A program made the position numbers and the translations under genes. The notes beneath the pieces were generated by a model. The model ran no database searches and was not told where the DNA came from. It saw only the letters and a list, made by a program, of their open reading frames with translations. A DNA stretch of 64,000 bases. It comes from JACRCG01 sp964524835 (GTDB taxonomy: Bacteria; Desulfobacterota; Desulfuromonadia; Geobacterales; Pseudopelobacteraceae). Below are positions 25,970 to 39,020 of the stretch, piece after piece (position 1 is the first letter of the stretch; every line of letters begins with the position of its first letter). The DNA is taken from positions 16,781 through 80,780 of the forward strand of contig CAZGEG010000023.1 of the NCBI GenBank assembly GCA_964524835.1. The letters are read 5' to 3'.

Positions 25970-25989
25970 TGGCGGCTGGACGGCGCAAT
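25970..25989 (+). repeat. att-like direct repeat, right copy
   Basis: TGGCGGCTGGACGGCGCAAT matches the last 20 coding bases of bdhA at 17338-17357 except for one transition. In frame it reads GGWTAQ followed by TGA, the bdhA C-terminus plus a stop, while the bases before it do not resemble bdhA. A strong terminator starts 23 bases later, as expected for the original end of bdhA. Confidence 0.65.
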
Positions 25990-26012
25990 GACCTGTCGTA
26001 GTCTGTGAACAC

Positions 26013-26045
26013 AAAAAAAGCCCGGCATGATGCCGGGCTTTTTTT
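26013..26045. terminator. Strong bidirectional terminator
   Basis: A7-GCCCGGCA, a TGA loop, then TGCCGGGC-T7: a 15-bp symmetric hairpin with U-tracts on both strands. It ends gdhA (minus strand, stop at 26067) and would originally have ended bdhA (plus strand) before the island arrived. Confidence 0.92.
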
Positions 26046-26066
26046 GTGGTACACTTCCTCAGGAAA

Positions 26067-27413
26067 TCAGACCAGGCCGTGTGCGACCATGGCGTTGGCA
26101 ATCTTGACAAAGCCGCAGATGTTTGCGCCAAGCACATAATTGCCCGGTGCGCCGAATTCTTCGGCGGTTTCGAAGCAGTTGCGGTGAATATTGATCATGA
26201 TATCTTCCAGCTTTTTCTCGGTGAACTCGAAGGTCCATGAGTCGCGGCCGGCATTCTGCTGCATTTCGAGTGCCGATGTTGCCACACCGCCTGCGTTGGC
26301 GGCTTTGCCGGGACCGTAAGCAATTTTGGCGTCCAGAAATACCTTGACACCTTCAGGTGTGGTCGGCATGTTGGCGCCTTCGCCGACGGCGATGCAGCCG
26401 TTTTTGACCAGGGTTGCGGCATCCTTGCCGTTGATCTCGTTCTGGGTTGCTGACGGCATGGCGACCTGGCAGGGAATTTCCCAGATGTTGCCCTTCGCGA
26501 TGTATTTGGCGTGTTTGTGGGTCTTGATGTAATCTTCGATGCGGCGACGCTCTACTTCCTTGAGTTGCTTGATCAGGTCGAGATCGAGCCCTTTTTCGTC
26601 GTAGATTACGCCGTTGGAATCGGAGCAGGCTACGCATTTACCGCCAAGCTGGGTGATTTTTTCGATGGTGTAGATGGCGACATTGCCGGAGCCTGAAACG
26701 GTGCAGATCTTGCCGTCAAAGGAATCCTTGCGTGCTTTCAGCATCTCGTTGACAAAGAAGGTTGCGCCGTAACCGGTCGCTTCGGTGCGGACCAGTGAAC
26801 CGCCCCAGGTGAGCCCTTTGCCGGTCAATACGCCCGGCTCGTAACGGTTGGTGATGCGCTTGTACTGACCGAACATGTAGCCGATCTCGCGACCGCCAAC
26901 GCCGATATCGCCGGCAGGAACGTCGGTATGTTCGCCGATGTGGCGATACAGCTCGGTCATGAAGCTCTGGCAGAAGCGCATGACTTCGTCATCGGACTTC
27001 CCCTTGGGGTCGAAGTCGGAGCCGCCCTTGCCGCCGCCGATCGGCAGGCCGGTCAGTGAATTCTTGAAGCACTGTTCAAAGCCGAGGAATTTGATGATCC
27101 CCAGATAGACGGACGGGTGGAAGCGGAGGCCGCCTTTGTAGGGTCCCAGAGCGCTGTTGAACTCAACCCGGAAGCCCCGGTTGATCTGGACTTTGCCGCT
27201 GTCGTCCTGCCAGGGTACCCGGAAGATGATCTGCCGCTCCGGCTCGCAGATACGCTCGATGATCCTGCGCTCCAGATATTCTGGGTGCTTGGCTACGACC
27301 GGTCCGAGAGATTCGAGAACTTCGAGAACCGCCTGGTGGAACTCGGTTTCGCCCGGATTCCGTTTGAGAACGTCCTGATACATGCCTTCGATCTTTGCGT
27401 CTACCTGTGCCAT
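26067..27413 (-). CDS. gdhA: NADP-type glutamate dehydrogenase
   Basis: The ATG at 27413 follows GGAGG; a longer in-frame start at 27530 would run across the predicted promoter and is rejected. The 448-residue product is a hexameric (S50I-type) enzyme: GPYKGGLRFHPSV with the catalytic lysine region, LPIGGGKGGSDFDPKGKSD, the Asp of PAGDIGVGGREIGYM, and the nucleotide-binding GSGNVAIYTIEKITQLG. It makes glutamate from 2-oxoglutarate and ammonia. It is divergent from gltB across a 595-bp region that holds a -24/-12 promoter for each side, so gdhA is probably under nitrogen and sigma-54 control. Confidence 0.95.
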   Translation of the reverse strand: MAQVDAKIEGMYQDVLKRNPGETEFHQAVLEVLESLGPVVAKHPEYLERRIIERICEPERQIIFRVPWQDDSGKVQINRGFRVEFNSALGPYKGGLRFHPSVYLGIIKFLGFEQCFKNSLTGLPIGGGKGGSDFDPKGKSDDEVMRFCQSFMTELYRHIGEHTDVPAGDIGVGGREIGYMFGQYKRITNRYEPGVLTGKGLTWGGSLVRTEATGYGATFFVNEMLKARKDSFDGKICTVSGSGNVAIYTIEKITQLGGKCVACSDSNGVIYDEKGLDLDLIKQLKEVERRRIEDYIKTHKHAKYIAKGNIWEIPCQVAMPSATQNEINGKDAATLVKNGCIAVGEGANMPTTPEGVKVFLDAKIAYGPGKAANAGGVATSALEMQQNAGRDSWTFEFTEKKLEDIMINIHRNCFETAEEFGAPGNYVLGANICGFVKIANAMVAHGLV

Positions 27414-27493
27414 TGATGCCTCCAAGAGAGTAAAGTGTGTGCAGGCCGGCATACCATAAATGCAGCCTGCAGCCCAGTAGTGCACAATTCGGT

Positions 27494-27509
27494 AGCAGTT
27501 TTTGTGCCA
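27494..27509 (-). promoter_or_regulatory. Sigma-54-type promoter for gdhA
   Basis: Minus strand TGGCACAAAAACTGCT: exact TGGCAC, correct GG-to-GC spacing, CTGCT in place of TTGCT. Predicted start near 27483, giving a leader of about 70 bases. A dyad TGTCTAGATATTAGACA lies about 30-50 bp upstream and is a possible activator site. Confidence 0.65.
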
Positions 27510-27639
27510 TCGCGAGGGGTTAGAGTGCAAATTGTAGGCAGTTGTCTAGATATTAGACAGTTACGGCTGCTGGTTGCACAAAAGCAAGGCGGCGGTGACG
27601 GTCCTTGTTGTTGAATTTAAGTCATTTATATACACATAT

Positions 27640-27748
27640 GAGTACGTAAAACTCCTCAGATGCCGTTTTGCGGAGAGCAGGTTATTTTCTGTGCAGGCAT
27701 GAAAAATTGTAGTTGCTTGTTTTACTCAGTGGAGTATGTAAAATACTC
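27640..27748. promoter_or_regulatory. Repeated GAGT...ACTC dyads between gdhA and gltB
   Basis: GAGT-N7-ACTC at 27640-27654 and GAGTAT-GTAAA-ATACTC at 27732-27748 share the core AGTAYGTAAAA; TACTC-AGTG-GAGTA (27723-27736) overlaps the second. They lie 110-220 bp upstream of the gltB -24/-12 element, where an enhancer-binding activator would sit. Confidence 0.45.
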
Positions 27749-27856
27749 ACCAAGGTAAAAACTATATTTACGCCGCTCACATAATCCTGCGGAGACTGGT
27801 CCTAAATAGCCGGTATTCTTATGGAAAGCGTGCCGACGTTTGTAAAAGAAACGGTG

Positions 27857-27872
27857 TGGCACACTCTCTGCT
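27857..27872 (+). promoter_or_regulatory. Sigma-54-type promoter for gltB
   Basis: TGGCACACTCTCTGCT: exact TGGCAC, correct spacing, CTGCT -12 element, the same variant as in the gdhA promoter facing the other way. Predicted start near 27883, leader about 125 bases. Confidence 0.65.
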
Positions 27873-28008
27873 AACAGAAACTGCCCGTACAGAGTCGCGC
27901 TCAAGCCGCACCCCTTGATAAACAGGAAAAGTGCGTTATCGAAGTTGTTTTCTGCAGAAAAAAAGTTGTTTACTTACTTAATAGGAAATATCACAAAGGT
28001 TACCCCCC

Positions 28009-32589
<4,581 letters not shown>

Positions 32590-32594
32590 GAGAA

Positions 32595-32677
32595 GTGTCG
32601 TAGGGGCGCAATGCTTGCGCACCTACGACACAAATAGACACAGTTGCCATTGCCACCAGGGCGTATGCAATACGCCC
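32595..32677 (+). repeat. Two hairpin repeats between gltB and gltD
   Basis: First hairpin: 10-bp perfect stem GTGTCGTAGG/CCTACGACAC (32595-32631) with an inner GCGCAA-TGC-TTGCGC. Second: GGGCGTAT-GCA-ATACGCCC (32659-32677). The GTAGGGGCG...CCCCTAC flavour is that of dispersed intergenic repeats. They may stabilise the gltB mRNA or adjust gltB to gltD stoichiometry. Confidence 0.7.
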
Positions 32678-32715
32678 CTACAAATTTTATGAAATATCCG
32701 ATAGGGAAAATGATT

Positions 32716-34197
32716 ATGGGAAAACCAACTGGATTCATGGAATATAAACGCGAAGTTCCTGCTGACCGGTCGCCGCTGGAGCGTATCAACGACTGGGACG
32801 AATTTCATCTGCATATGCCGGATGACGACCTGCGCACCCAGGGTGCCCGCTGCATGGATTGCGGAGTGCCGTTCTGCCACAGCGGCGTGCTTATCAGCGG
32901 CATGGCCAGCGGCTGCCCGGTCAACAATCTGATCCCGGAGTGGAATGACCTGGTTTACCGTAACCACTGGCATCAGGCGCTGGACCGGCTGCACAAAACC
33001 AACAATTTCCCTGAGTTCACCGGACGCGTCTGCCCGGCCCCGTGCGAGGGTTCATGCACGTTGGCGAGCATCGACCCGGCTGTTACGATCAAGAACATCG
33101 AGGTCAGCATCGTCGAGCGCGGTTTTGATGAGGGGTGGATCATTCCCGAACCTCCCGCAGCACGCACCGGAAAAAAGGTCGCCGTCGTCGGTTCAGGCCC
33201 GGCGGGACTCTCCGCAGCCGCCCAGCTCAACAAGGCGGGTCACACTGTTACGGTCTTCGAGCGCGCCGACCTGCCGGGCGGGCTCCTGATGTACGGCATT
33301 CCCAATATGAAGCTCGACAAGCGGCAGGTGGTGCTGCGCCGCATCAAGCTGATGGAGGCCGAAGGAATTACCTTTGTCTGCAAGACCGAGGTGGGGGGGA
33401 GCGCGCTACCGGCCGCAAAGCTGCGCAGCGACTTCGATGCCGTGGTCTTGACGACCGGCGCCACCCTGCCGCGCGATCTGCCGATCGACGGCCGCGCTCT
33501 CAAGGGTATTCATTTCGCCATGGAGTTTCTGACCGCCAACACGCAAGCCCTGCTGGACGGGGGTGACGATTTCATATCTGCCAAAGGGAAGGACGTCATC
33601 ATCATCGGCGGCGGCGACACCGGGACCGACTGCGTCGGCACGTCGCTGCGCCATGGCTGCAGCAGCGTCACCCAGCTGGAAATCATGCCGCGTTCGCCGG
33701 ACGAGCGAGCTGCCGACAACCCCTGGCCGGAGTGGCCCAAGACCCACAAGGTGGACTATGGCCAGGAAGAGGCCGCGGCAAAATTCGGTTCCGACCCGCG
33801 GGTTTACCTGACGACCGCCACACGGTTCGAAGGTGATATGGATGGAGCTGTCACAGCCGTTCATACCGTTGAAGTTGCGTGGGAAAAGAACGAAAAAGGG
33901 CAGTATGTCCCGCAGTCGGTTCCCGGTTCGGAGATGGTGCGCCCCGCCGGGCTGGTGCTGCTGGCAATGGGTTTCCTCGGGCCGGAGCAGCCTCTGATCG
34001 ATTCGCTCGGGCTGGAACGGGACCCGCGCAGCAACATCAAGGCGGAATACGGGAAGTACAGCACCAGCATTCCCGGCGTATTTGCCGCCGGCGACTGCCG
34101 CCGCGGGCAGAGCCTTGTCGTGTGGGCCTTCAACGAGGGTCGCGGTGCCGCCCGCGAGTGTGACCGCTTCCTGATGGGGAGCAGCGAGTTGCCGTAG
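32716..34197 (+). CDS. gltD: Glutamate synthase small subunit
   Basis: The start MGKPTGFMEYKREVP at 32716 matches the family; ATG 32710 is two codons upstream and also possible. An extension to 32644 would only translate the intergenic repeat. The 493-residue FAD protein has the N-terminal cysteine set CMDCGVPFC...CP and CPAPCEGSC for 4Fe-4S clusters, the FAD motif VAVVGSGPAGLSAAAQLNKAGH, and the NADPH motif VIIIGGGDTGTDCVGTS. It passes NAD(P)H electrons to GltB. A strong terminator follows 44 bases after the stop. Confidence 0.95.
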   Translation: MGKPTGFMEYKREVPADRSPLERINDWDEFHLHMPDDDLRTQGARCMDCGVPFCHSGVLISGMASGCPVNNLIPEWNDLVYRNHWHQALDRLHKTNNFPEFTGRVCPAPCEGSCTLASIDPAVTIKNIEVSIVERGFDEGWIIPEPPAARTGKKVAVVGSGPAGLSAAAQLNKAGHTVTVFERADLPGGLLMYGIPNMKLDKRQVVLRRIKLMEAEGITFVCKTEVGGSALPAAKLRSDFDAVVLTTGATLPRDLPIDGRALKGIHFAMEFLTANTQALLDGGDDFISAKGKDVIIIGGGDTGTDCVGTSLRHGCSSVTQLEIMPRSPDERAADNPWPEWPKTHKVDYGQEEAAAKFGSDPRVYLTTATRFEGDMDGAVTAVHTVEVAWEKNEKGQYVPQSVPGSEMVRPAGLVLLAMGFLGPEQPLIDSLGLERDPRSNIKAEYGKYSTSIPGVFAAGDCRRGQSLVVWAFNEGRGAARECDRFLMGSSELP

Positions 34198-34241
34198 GAT
34201 TCCCGCGCGGTTTCTGTTCATAGTGCAAGAGCGAGGCAATG

Positions 34242-34275
34242 AAGCCCGCCCGACAGAGTCGGGCGGGCTTTTTTT
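34242..34275 (+). terminator. Terminator after gltD
   Basis: A 13-bp stem AAGCCCGCCCGAC/GTCGGGCGGGCTT with an AGA loop runs into T7. Confidence 0.92.
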
Positions 34276-34338
34276 GGTGCAAATGCAGAGTCCGGGCGGG
34301 ACTGCCAGAATTAATGATACTTCGCCGGGGTTTTCATA

Positions 34339-34367
34339 TTACTAAATAAATTTTGTGATATTATAAT
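34339..34367 (+). promoter_or_regulatory. Sigma-70-type promoter candidate for etfBA
   Basis: A perfect -10 TATAAT (34362-34367) lies 17 bp after a weak -35 TTACTA (34339-34344). The implied leader to etfB at 34540 is about 165 bases. The rest of the 34276-34539 gap shows no gene. Confidence 0.45.
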
Positions 34368-34539
34368 AGCTTGCATCTTGTTATTGATTTGAGGTAAGAG
34401 ACGACACAGACTATGAGTAGTTGACATTTACGCCAAGGTGCGATCAGGAGAGCAGTTGTTATGCTCCCGGATTCATGGTAGCTTCCGGACGCAAATGTGC
34501 CGGGAATATGCCTCCATTAACCTCGCAGGAGAGGGATTT

Positions 34540-35355
34540 ATGCTGATAGTAGTCTGCATCAAACAGGTACCGGATACGACCCAGGTACAGATTGACCCGG
34601 TCACGAACACCCTTGTACGCGACGGTATCCCCTTTATCGTCAACCCGTATGATACCCATGCCCTGGAGGAGGCGCTGCGTCTGAAAGATCGCTTCGGCTG
34701 CAAAGTAGCCGCCATTTCTATGGGGCCTCCCAACGCCGAGGCTACGCTGAAGAAGGCCCTCGCGCTGGGGGTCGATCATGCGATTCTGCTCTCCGATCGG
34801 GTGTTCGGCGGTGCCGATACCCTTGCGACCAGCAATGTTCTGGCCGCTGCGATAGCCAAGCTCCATGCGGAAATGGATCAAGTCGGCCTGGTTCTCTGCG
34901 GCAAACAGACTATCGACGGAGATACCGCCCAGGTCGGCCCCGGCATCGCCAGCCGCCTCGACTATCAGCAGCTTACGCTGGTGGATAAAATAATCAAACT
35001 GGATCTTGCAGAAAATATAATCCGGGTCAGCCGGAAACTGGAAGGGCGTCACGAGATCGTCGAAGCACCTCTGCCGGCCATGTTGACGGTCGTCCGAGAG
35101 CTGAACCGGCCGCGCTATCCCAAGGTGCATATGCGGCTGGCTGCCGCTGACGCCGTGGTCGAAGTCTGGAACAACAAAACCCTGCAGCTGGATGAACAGA
35201 AAATCGGCCTGAAAGGTTCGCCTACCTGGGTCTCCAAAATATTTTCTCCGGAACGCGACAAAGGGGAAATCCTGGGAGACGGCCATGCCGATCCTGCTGG
35301 AACCGCGGCACTGCTGATAGAAAAACTGATGGCGAAGGATATGTTACCATTATGA
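34540..35355 (+). CDS. etfB: Electron transfer flavoprotein beta subunit
   Basis: The ATG at 34540 follows AGGAGAGGG; the in-frame extension to 34438 is rejected. The 271-residue product starts MLIVVCIKQVPDTTQVQID and carries the AMP/FAD-binding pattern GADTLATSNVLAAAI and CGKQTIDGDTAQVGPGIASRL, typical of EtfB. It ends in an ATGA overlap with etfA. With EtfA it accepts electrons from acyl-CoA dehydrogenases in the cytosol. Confidence 0.93.
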   Translation: MLIVVCIKQVPDTTQVQIDPVTNTLVRDGIPFIVNPYDTHALEEALRLKDRFGCKVAAISMGPPNAEATLKKALALGVDHAILLSDRVFGGADTLATSNVLAAAIAKLHAEMDQVGLVLCGKQTIDGDTAQVGPGIASRLDYQQLTLVDKIIKLDLAENIIRVSRKLEGRHEIVEAPLPAMLTVVRELNRPRYPKVHMRLAAADAVVEVWNNKTLQLDEQKIGLKGSPTWVSKIFSPERDKGEILGDGHADPAGTAALLIEKLMAKDMLPL

Positions 35356-36674
35356 GCGATCCAAAACCGAAACCAAAGAAACCGCGAGGTGTCGCCCAAC
35401 TGATCGCCGGTGCCTGTATCGCCTGCGGCGCCCGCTGCCAGAGTGTCTGCCCGGTCAACTGTGTTGAGATGACCGAAAGCGGCGAACCGATCATAGATGC
35501 TCCCAAGTGCATCGGCTGCCAGAAATGCGTCAAGATCTGCCCGGCTGCCGCCCTGGAGATGTATTTCACCCCCGAGGAACTGAAGATACTGGCGGAACTG
35601 GCGGTTTCGGCCGTTCCGGTCGTAGAAGAGATCGATCCGGAAGCCGCTCTGTTAGCCGGGAAGCTGGCAGCGTATCGCGGCGTCTGGGTTTTTGTCGAGC
35701 AGACCGAAGGTGAGCCGGCCAAGGTGTCCTGGGAACTGCTCGGGGTCGGCGCGGAGCTGGCCGCGAAGCTGGGCGTCGAACTCAGCGCCATGGTGATCGG
35801 CGAGAAAGTCGAGCACCTCTGCCGCGAAGCCTTTGCTCACGGCGCCGCCAAGTGCTACCTGGTGGATGCCCCCGTCTATTACCACTATCGCACCGAACCC
35901 TACGTTGAAGCTTCCTGCTACCTGATCGATAAATACAAGCCCGAGGTCATCCTGATGGGGGCCACCGGCATGGGTCGCGACCTTGCCGGAGCGATTGCCA
36001 CCCGGGTCGGCACCGGCCTGACCGCCGACTGCACCGGCCTCAGTATCGACGACAAACGCAACCTGATGCAGACCCGCCCGGCATTCGGCGGCAACATCAT
36101 GGCCACGATCATGTGCGACAAGTTTCGCCCGCAGATGTCGACAGTCCGTCCCAACGTCATGCCGATGCCGCTGCGCACGGACAATGCCGACGGCATGATC
36201 ATCCGGGAAGAGTTCACCGTCCCCGAGGAGAGCATTCTCACCAAGGTCATCGAAATTATCCGTGACGGGCACAGCAAAAATGCCGTGGATATTACCGGAG
36301 CCGAGTTCATCATCTCCGGTGGCCGCGGCATGATGGGTCCGGAGAATTTTGCCATGCTGCAGGAACTGGCCGACGAATTGGGCGGGGTGGTGGGAGCCTC
36401 CCGCAGTGCCGTAGATGCCGGATGGATGCCGGGCGACCGTCAGGTCGGCCAGACCGGTAAAACCGTCCGCCCCAAGATCTACATCGCCTGCGGGATTTCC
36501 GGTGCCATTCAGCATCTGGTCGGCATGCAGGACTCGGACATTGTCATCGCCATCAACCGTGACAAGAACGCTCCGATTTTTGAGGTGGCCACCTACGGCA
36601 TAGTCGGCGACCTGTTCCAGGTAATCCCGGCGATAACGTCGAAGATCCGGGAACTTAAAAATACGAGGGTATAG
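35352..36674 (+). CDS. etfA: Electron transfer flavoprotein alpha subunit with N-terminal ferredoxin domain
   Basis: The 440 residues are about 110 longer than a plain EtfA (about 320). Residues 20-75 hold two 4Fe-4S motifs, CIACGARCQSVCP and CIGCQKCVKICP, then the EtfA body with the FAD-binding end GRGMMGPENFAMLQELADELGG, VGQTGKTVRPKIYIACGISGAIQH and INRDKNAPIFEVATYGIVGD. This ferredoxin-fused form is found in anaerobes, usually beside a membrane Fe-S oxidoreductase as here. The extra clusters suggest a route from the ETF flavin to the membrane enzyme or to ferredoxin. It overlaps etfB by 4 bases. Confidence 0.93.
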   Translation: MSDPKPKPKKPRGVAQLIAGACIACGARCQSVCPVNCVEMTESGEPIIDAPKCIGCQKCVKICPAAALEMYFTPEELKILAELAVSAVPVVEEIDPEAALLAGKLAAYRGVWVFVEQTEGEPAKVSWELLGVGAELAAKLGVELSAMVIGEKVEHLCREAFAHGAAKCYLVDAPVYYHYRTEPYVEASCYLIDKYKPEVILMGATGMGRDLAGAIATRVGTGLTADCTGLSIDDKRNLMQTRPAFGGNIMATIMCDKFRPQMSTVRPNVMPMPLRTDNADGMIIREEFTVPEESILTKVIEIIRDGHSKNAVDITGAEFIISGGRGMMGPENFAMLQELADELGGVVGASRSAVDAGWMPGDRQVGQTGKTVRPKIYIACGISGAIQHLVGMQDSDIVIAINRDKNAPIFEVATYGIVGDLFQVIPAITSKIRELKNTRV

Positions 36675-36761
36675 GGTGCAGGGTGCAGGGTATACAAGCG
36701 GATTGACGGTTTGTTTCCCTGTTCCCCATACCCCGTGCCCTTTACCCTGAGGTTACAACAC

Positions 36762-38759
36762 ATGACACCACATCAGTCCATATTCGCCGCCCTGCTGCTC
36801 TTTTCCCTGGCCGTATTCGCCTGGGGGTGCTGGAAACGGCTCAGCCTGATTTCACTTGGTCAGTCGGAAGATCGCAGCGATAACATCGGCACCCGCATCG
36901 TTGACATGCTGCTGTATGCGTTTGGCCAGAAGCGGGTAATAGCAAAGCCGTTCGGATTCAACCATTTCATCATTTTCTGGTCGTTTCTGATACTGCTTGT
37001 GGCAAACACCGAATTCATTCTGAACGGTCTCTTTCCCAATACTATAAAGCTGATCAAGCTTCCGTTCGAACTGTACGTGCCGCTCGCCTTCATGATCGAC
37101 ATAGCGTCGCTGCTGGCCCTGACAGCCGTGACGGTGGCGGCCGTAAGACGGCTTTTCTCACCACCCTATCCTGAGGGGCGCACACCGGAGGCGTTTTTTA
37201 TCCTGGGGTTGATCGCAACACTTATGCTCGCCTCCTTCGCGCTTAACGCCTCGGAACTGGCTGCATACCTGTTCAAATCGCAGGCCGATCCGGCGTCATT
37301 TCTTGCTGCGGCGCGCAAAATCATGCCGGTATCCGGGCTGCTGGCAGGCCTGCTGCCGCCATTGCATCTCGGGACAATCCACGTTGCTGCCTGGTGGACT
37401 CATGCCCTGGCTCTGTTCGCCTTCATGTGCTATCTGCCGAACAGCAAGCATATGCACATCCTGACAGCCATCCCGAACTGTTTTTTTCGCCGTCTGGAAA
37501 AGCCAAACACCCAGCCGCGTGAGCAATTCACCGTCGGAAGCACATTCGGGGTCGGACAGGTCGATCGCTACAGCTGGAAAGACCTGCTGGATTCATTTTC
37601 CTGCACCGAATGCGGTCGCTGCCAAAATGTCTGCCCGGCCAGCATTACCGGCAAACCGCTCAATCCACGCGCCGTGATTCATGATATCAAGATCAACCTG
37701 TTGGAGAACGGGACCACTCTCAAAAAAGGGGGAACACCCCGTACACCACTGATCGGTGAGGGGGGAGAGGGGAGCGTATCGGAGGAGTCCATCTGGGGCT
37801 GTACGACCTGCGGAGCCTGCATGGAGGCGTGTCCGGTCTTTATCGAGCAGATGCCCAAAATTATCCAGATGCGACGTTACCTCGTCGAGAGCGAAACAAA
37901 ATTTCCCGAAGAGCTGCTGAACCTGTTTGAAAATATGGAGGGACGCAGCAACCCCTGGGGGATTGCCCCGTCGGAGCGGACCAAATGGTGCAGCCAGATT
38001 GACGTCCAACCGTTCGACAAGAACAAAACGGAATATCTGTTTTATGTCGGCTGTGCCGGCTCGTTTGATTCGCGCAACAAGCATGTCAGCGTGGCGATGG
38101 CCCAACTGCTGGACAAGGCGGGCGTCTCTTGGGGTACTCTCGGCAAGGATGAGAAATGCTGCGGTGACAGCGTGCGCAGGCTGGGGAACGAATACGTCTT
38201 CGACAAGATGGCGAAGGAGAACGTAGCAACATTCAATGAGCACGGTGTCAAAAAAGTGATCACCCAATGCCCGCACTGTTTTACAACCCTGAAAAACGAT
38301 TATCGGCAGTACGGCCTTGAGCTGGAGGTCATCCACCACAGCGAGTTGCTGCGGGACCTGGTTAAAGAAGGAAAACTCGTCCTGGGCAAGACGACAATGG
38401 AGATGGGTGAGACCGTTTTCCATGACTCCTGCTATCTGGGGCGGCATAACGACGTGTACGATGCTCCGCGCACGGTCATCGAGGCGGCCACCGGTCAGGC
38501 CCCGGCTGAAATGGGGCGCAACCGGAACAACGCCTTCTGCTGCGGCGCCGGCGGCGGCAGAATGTGGATGGAAGAGCATGTCGGGGAGCGGATCAACCTG
38601 ACGCGGGTCAAAGAAGCGCTGGAGCAAAAACCGGATACGATCTGTGTCGCCTGCCCCTACTGCATGACCATGTTCGAAGACGGGCTTAAAGACGTCAAGG
38701 CCGATAATGTCAGGGTGCGGGATGTTGCCGAAGTGATGGCTGAAGCGCTGCTGCGCTGA
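36762..38759 (+). CDS. Membrane Fe-S oxidoreductase, ETF:menaquinone oxidoreductase type
   Basis: The ATG at 36762 (MTPHQSIFAAL) is preferred over an upstream in-frame start in repeat-like DNA. The 665-residue protein has about five or six N-terminal membrane helices (1-245) with histidines suited to heme b, as in NarI/DsrM-like units. Two 4Fe-4S motifs follow (CTECGRCQNVCP and CTTCGACMEACP), then two CCG domains (CGDSVRRLG near KCCGD, QCPHCF, and FCCGAGGGRMW, CPYC) as in HdrD/GlpC. This matches the enzymes proposed to pass EtfAB electrons to menaquinone in Geobacter and syntrophs. A Gly/Thr-rich stretch near residue 325 between the two ferredoxin motifs looks like a small insertion. Confidence 0.88.
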   Translation: MTPHQSIFAALLLFSLAVFAWGCWKRLSLISLGQSEDRSDNIGTRIVDMLLYAFGQKRVIAKPFGFNHFIIFWSFLILLVANTEFILNGLFPNTIKLIKLPFELYVPLAFMIDIASLLALTAVTVAAVRRLFSPPYPEGRTPEAFFILGLIATLMLASFALNASELAAYLFKSQADPASFLAAARKIMPVSGLLAGLLPPLHLGTIHVAAWWTHALALFAFMCYLPNSKHMHILTAIPNCFFRRLEKPNTQPREQFTVGSTFGVGQVDRYSWKDLLDSFSCTECGRCQNVCPASITGKPLNPRAVIHDIKINLLENGTTLKKGGTPRTPLIGEGGEGSVSEESIWGCTTCGACMEACPVFIEQMPKIIQMRRYLVESETKFPEELLNLFENMEGRSNPWGIAPSERTKWCSQIDVQPFDKNKTEYLFYVGCAGSFDSRNKHVSVAMAQLLDKAGVSWGTLGKDEKCCGDSVRRLGNEYVFDKMAKENVATFNEHGVKKVITQCPHCFTTLKNDYRQYGLELEVIHHSELLRDLVKEGKLVLGKTTMEMGETVFHDSCYLGRHNDVYDAPRTVIEAATGQAPAEMGRNRNNAFCCGAGGGRMWMEEHVGERINLTRVKEALEQKPDTICVACPYCMTMFEDGLKDVKADNVRVRDVAEVMAEALLR

Positions 38760-38807
38760 AGTTCGACGGTGTCGTGATATCCTCGCTCACGTAACATAAT
38801 AAAATGA

Positions 38808-38842
38808 AACCGGATACACCGCATAACGGTATCCGGTTTTTT
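38808..38842 (+). terminator. Terminator after the etf operon
   Basis: A 10-bp stem AACCGGATAC/GTATCCGGTT with an 11-base loop, followed by TTTTTTATT. Confidence 0.88.
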
Positions 38843-39020
38843 ATTGTAGATAAATGTATCCGCCCGTTTTACCCTTTAAATTCAGCCCTTCCCATATCCC
38901 TGCCCCCCTGTGGAAAGATATGAAAGTATTTTGTAAACAGTCCATATAAGTGTTTTTTTTTAGCCATCGGTATGCTATTTAATCAAGACTAAATTTTAAT
39001 ACCTCAATTGGGGAGGCAGC

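Noticed and set aside
36675..36761. AGGGTGCAGGGT-type repeats before the membrane oxidoreductase as a regulatory element
   Set aside because: Looks like degenerate dispersed repeat DNA; no convincing operator, promoter or terminator could be defined.
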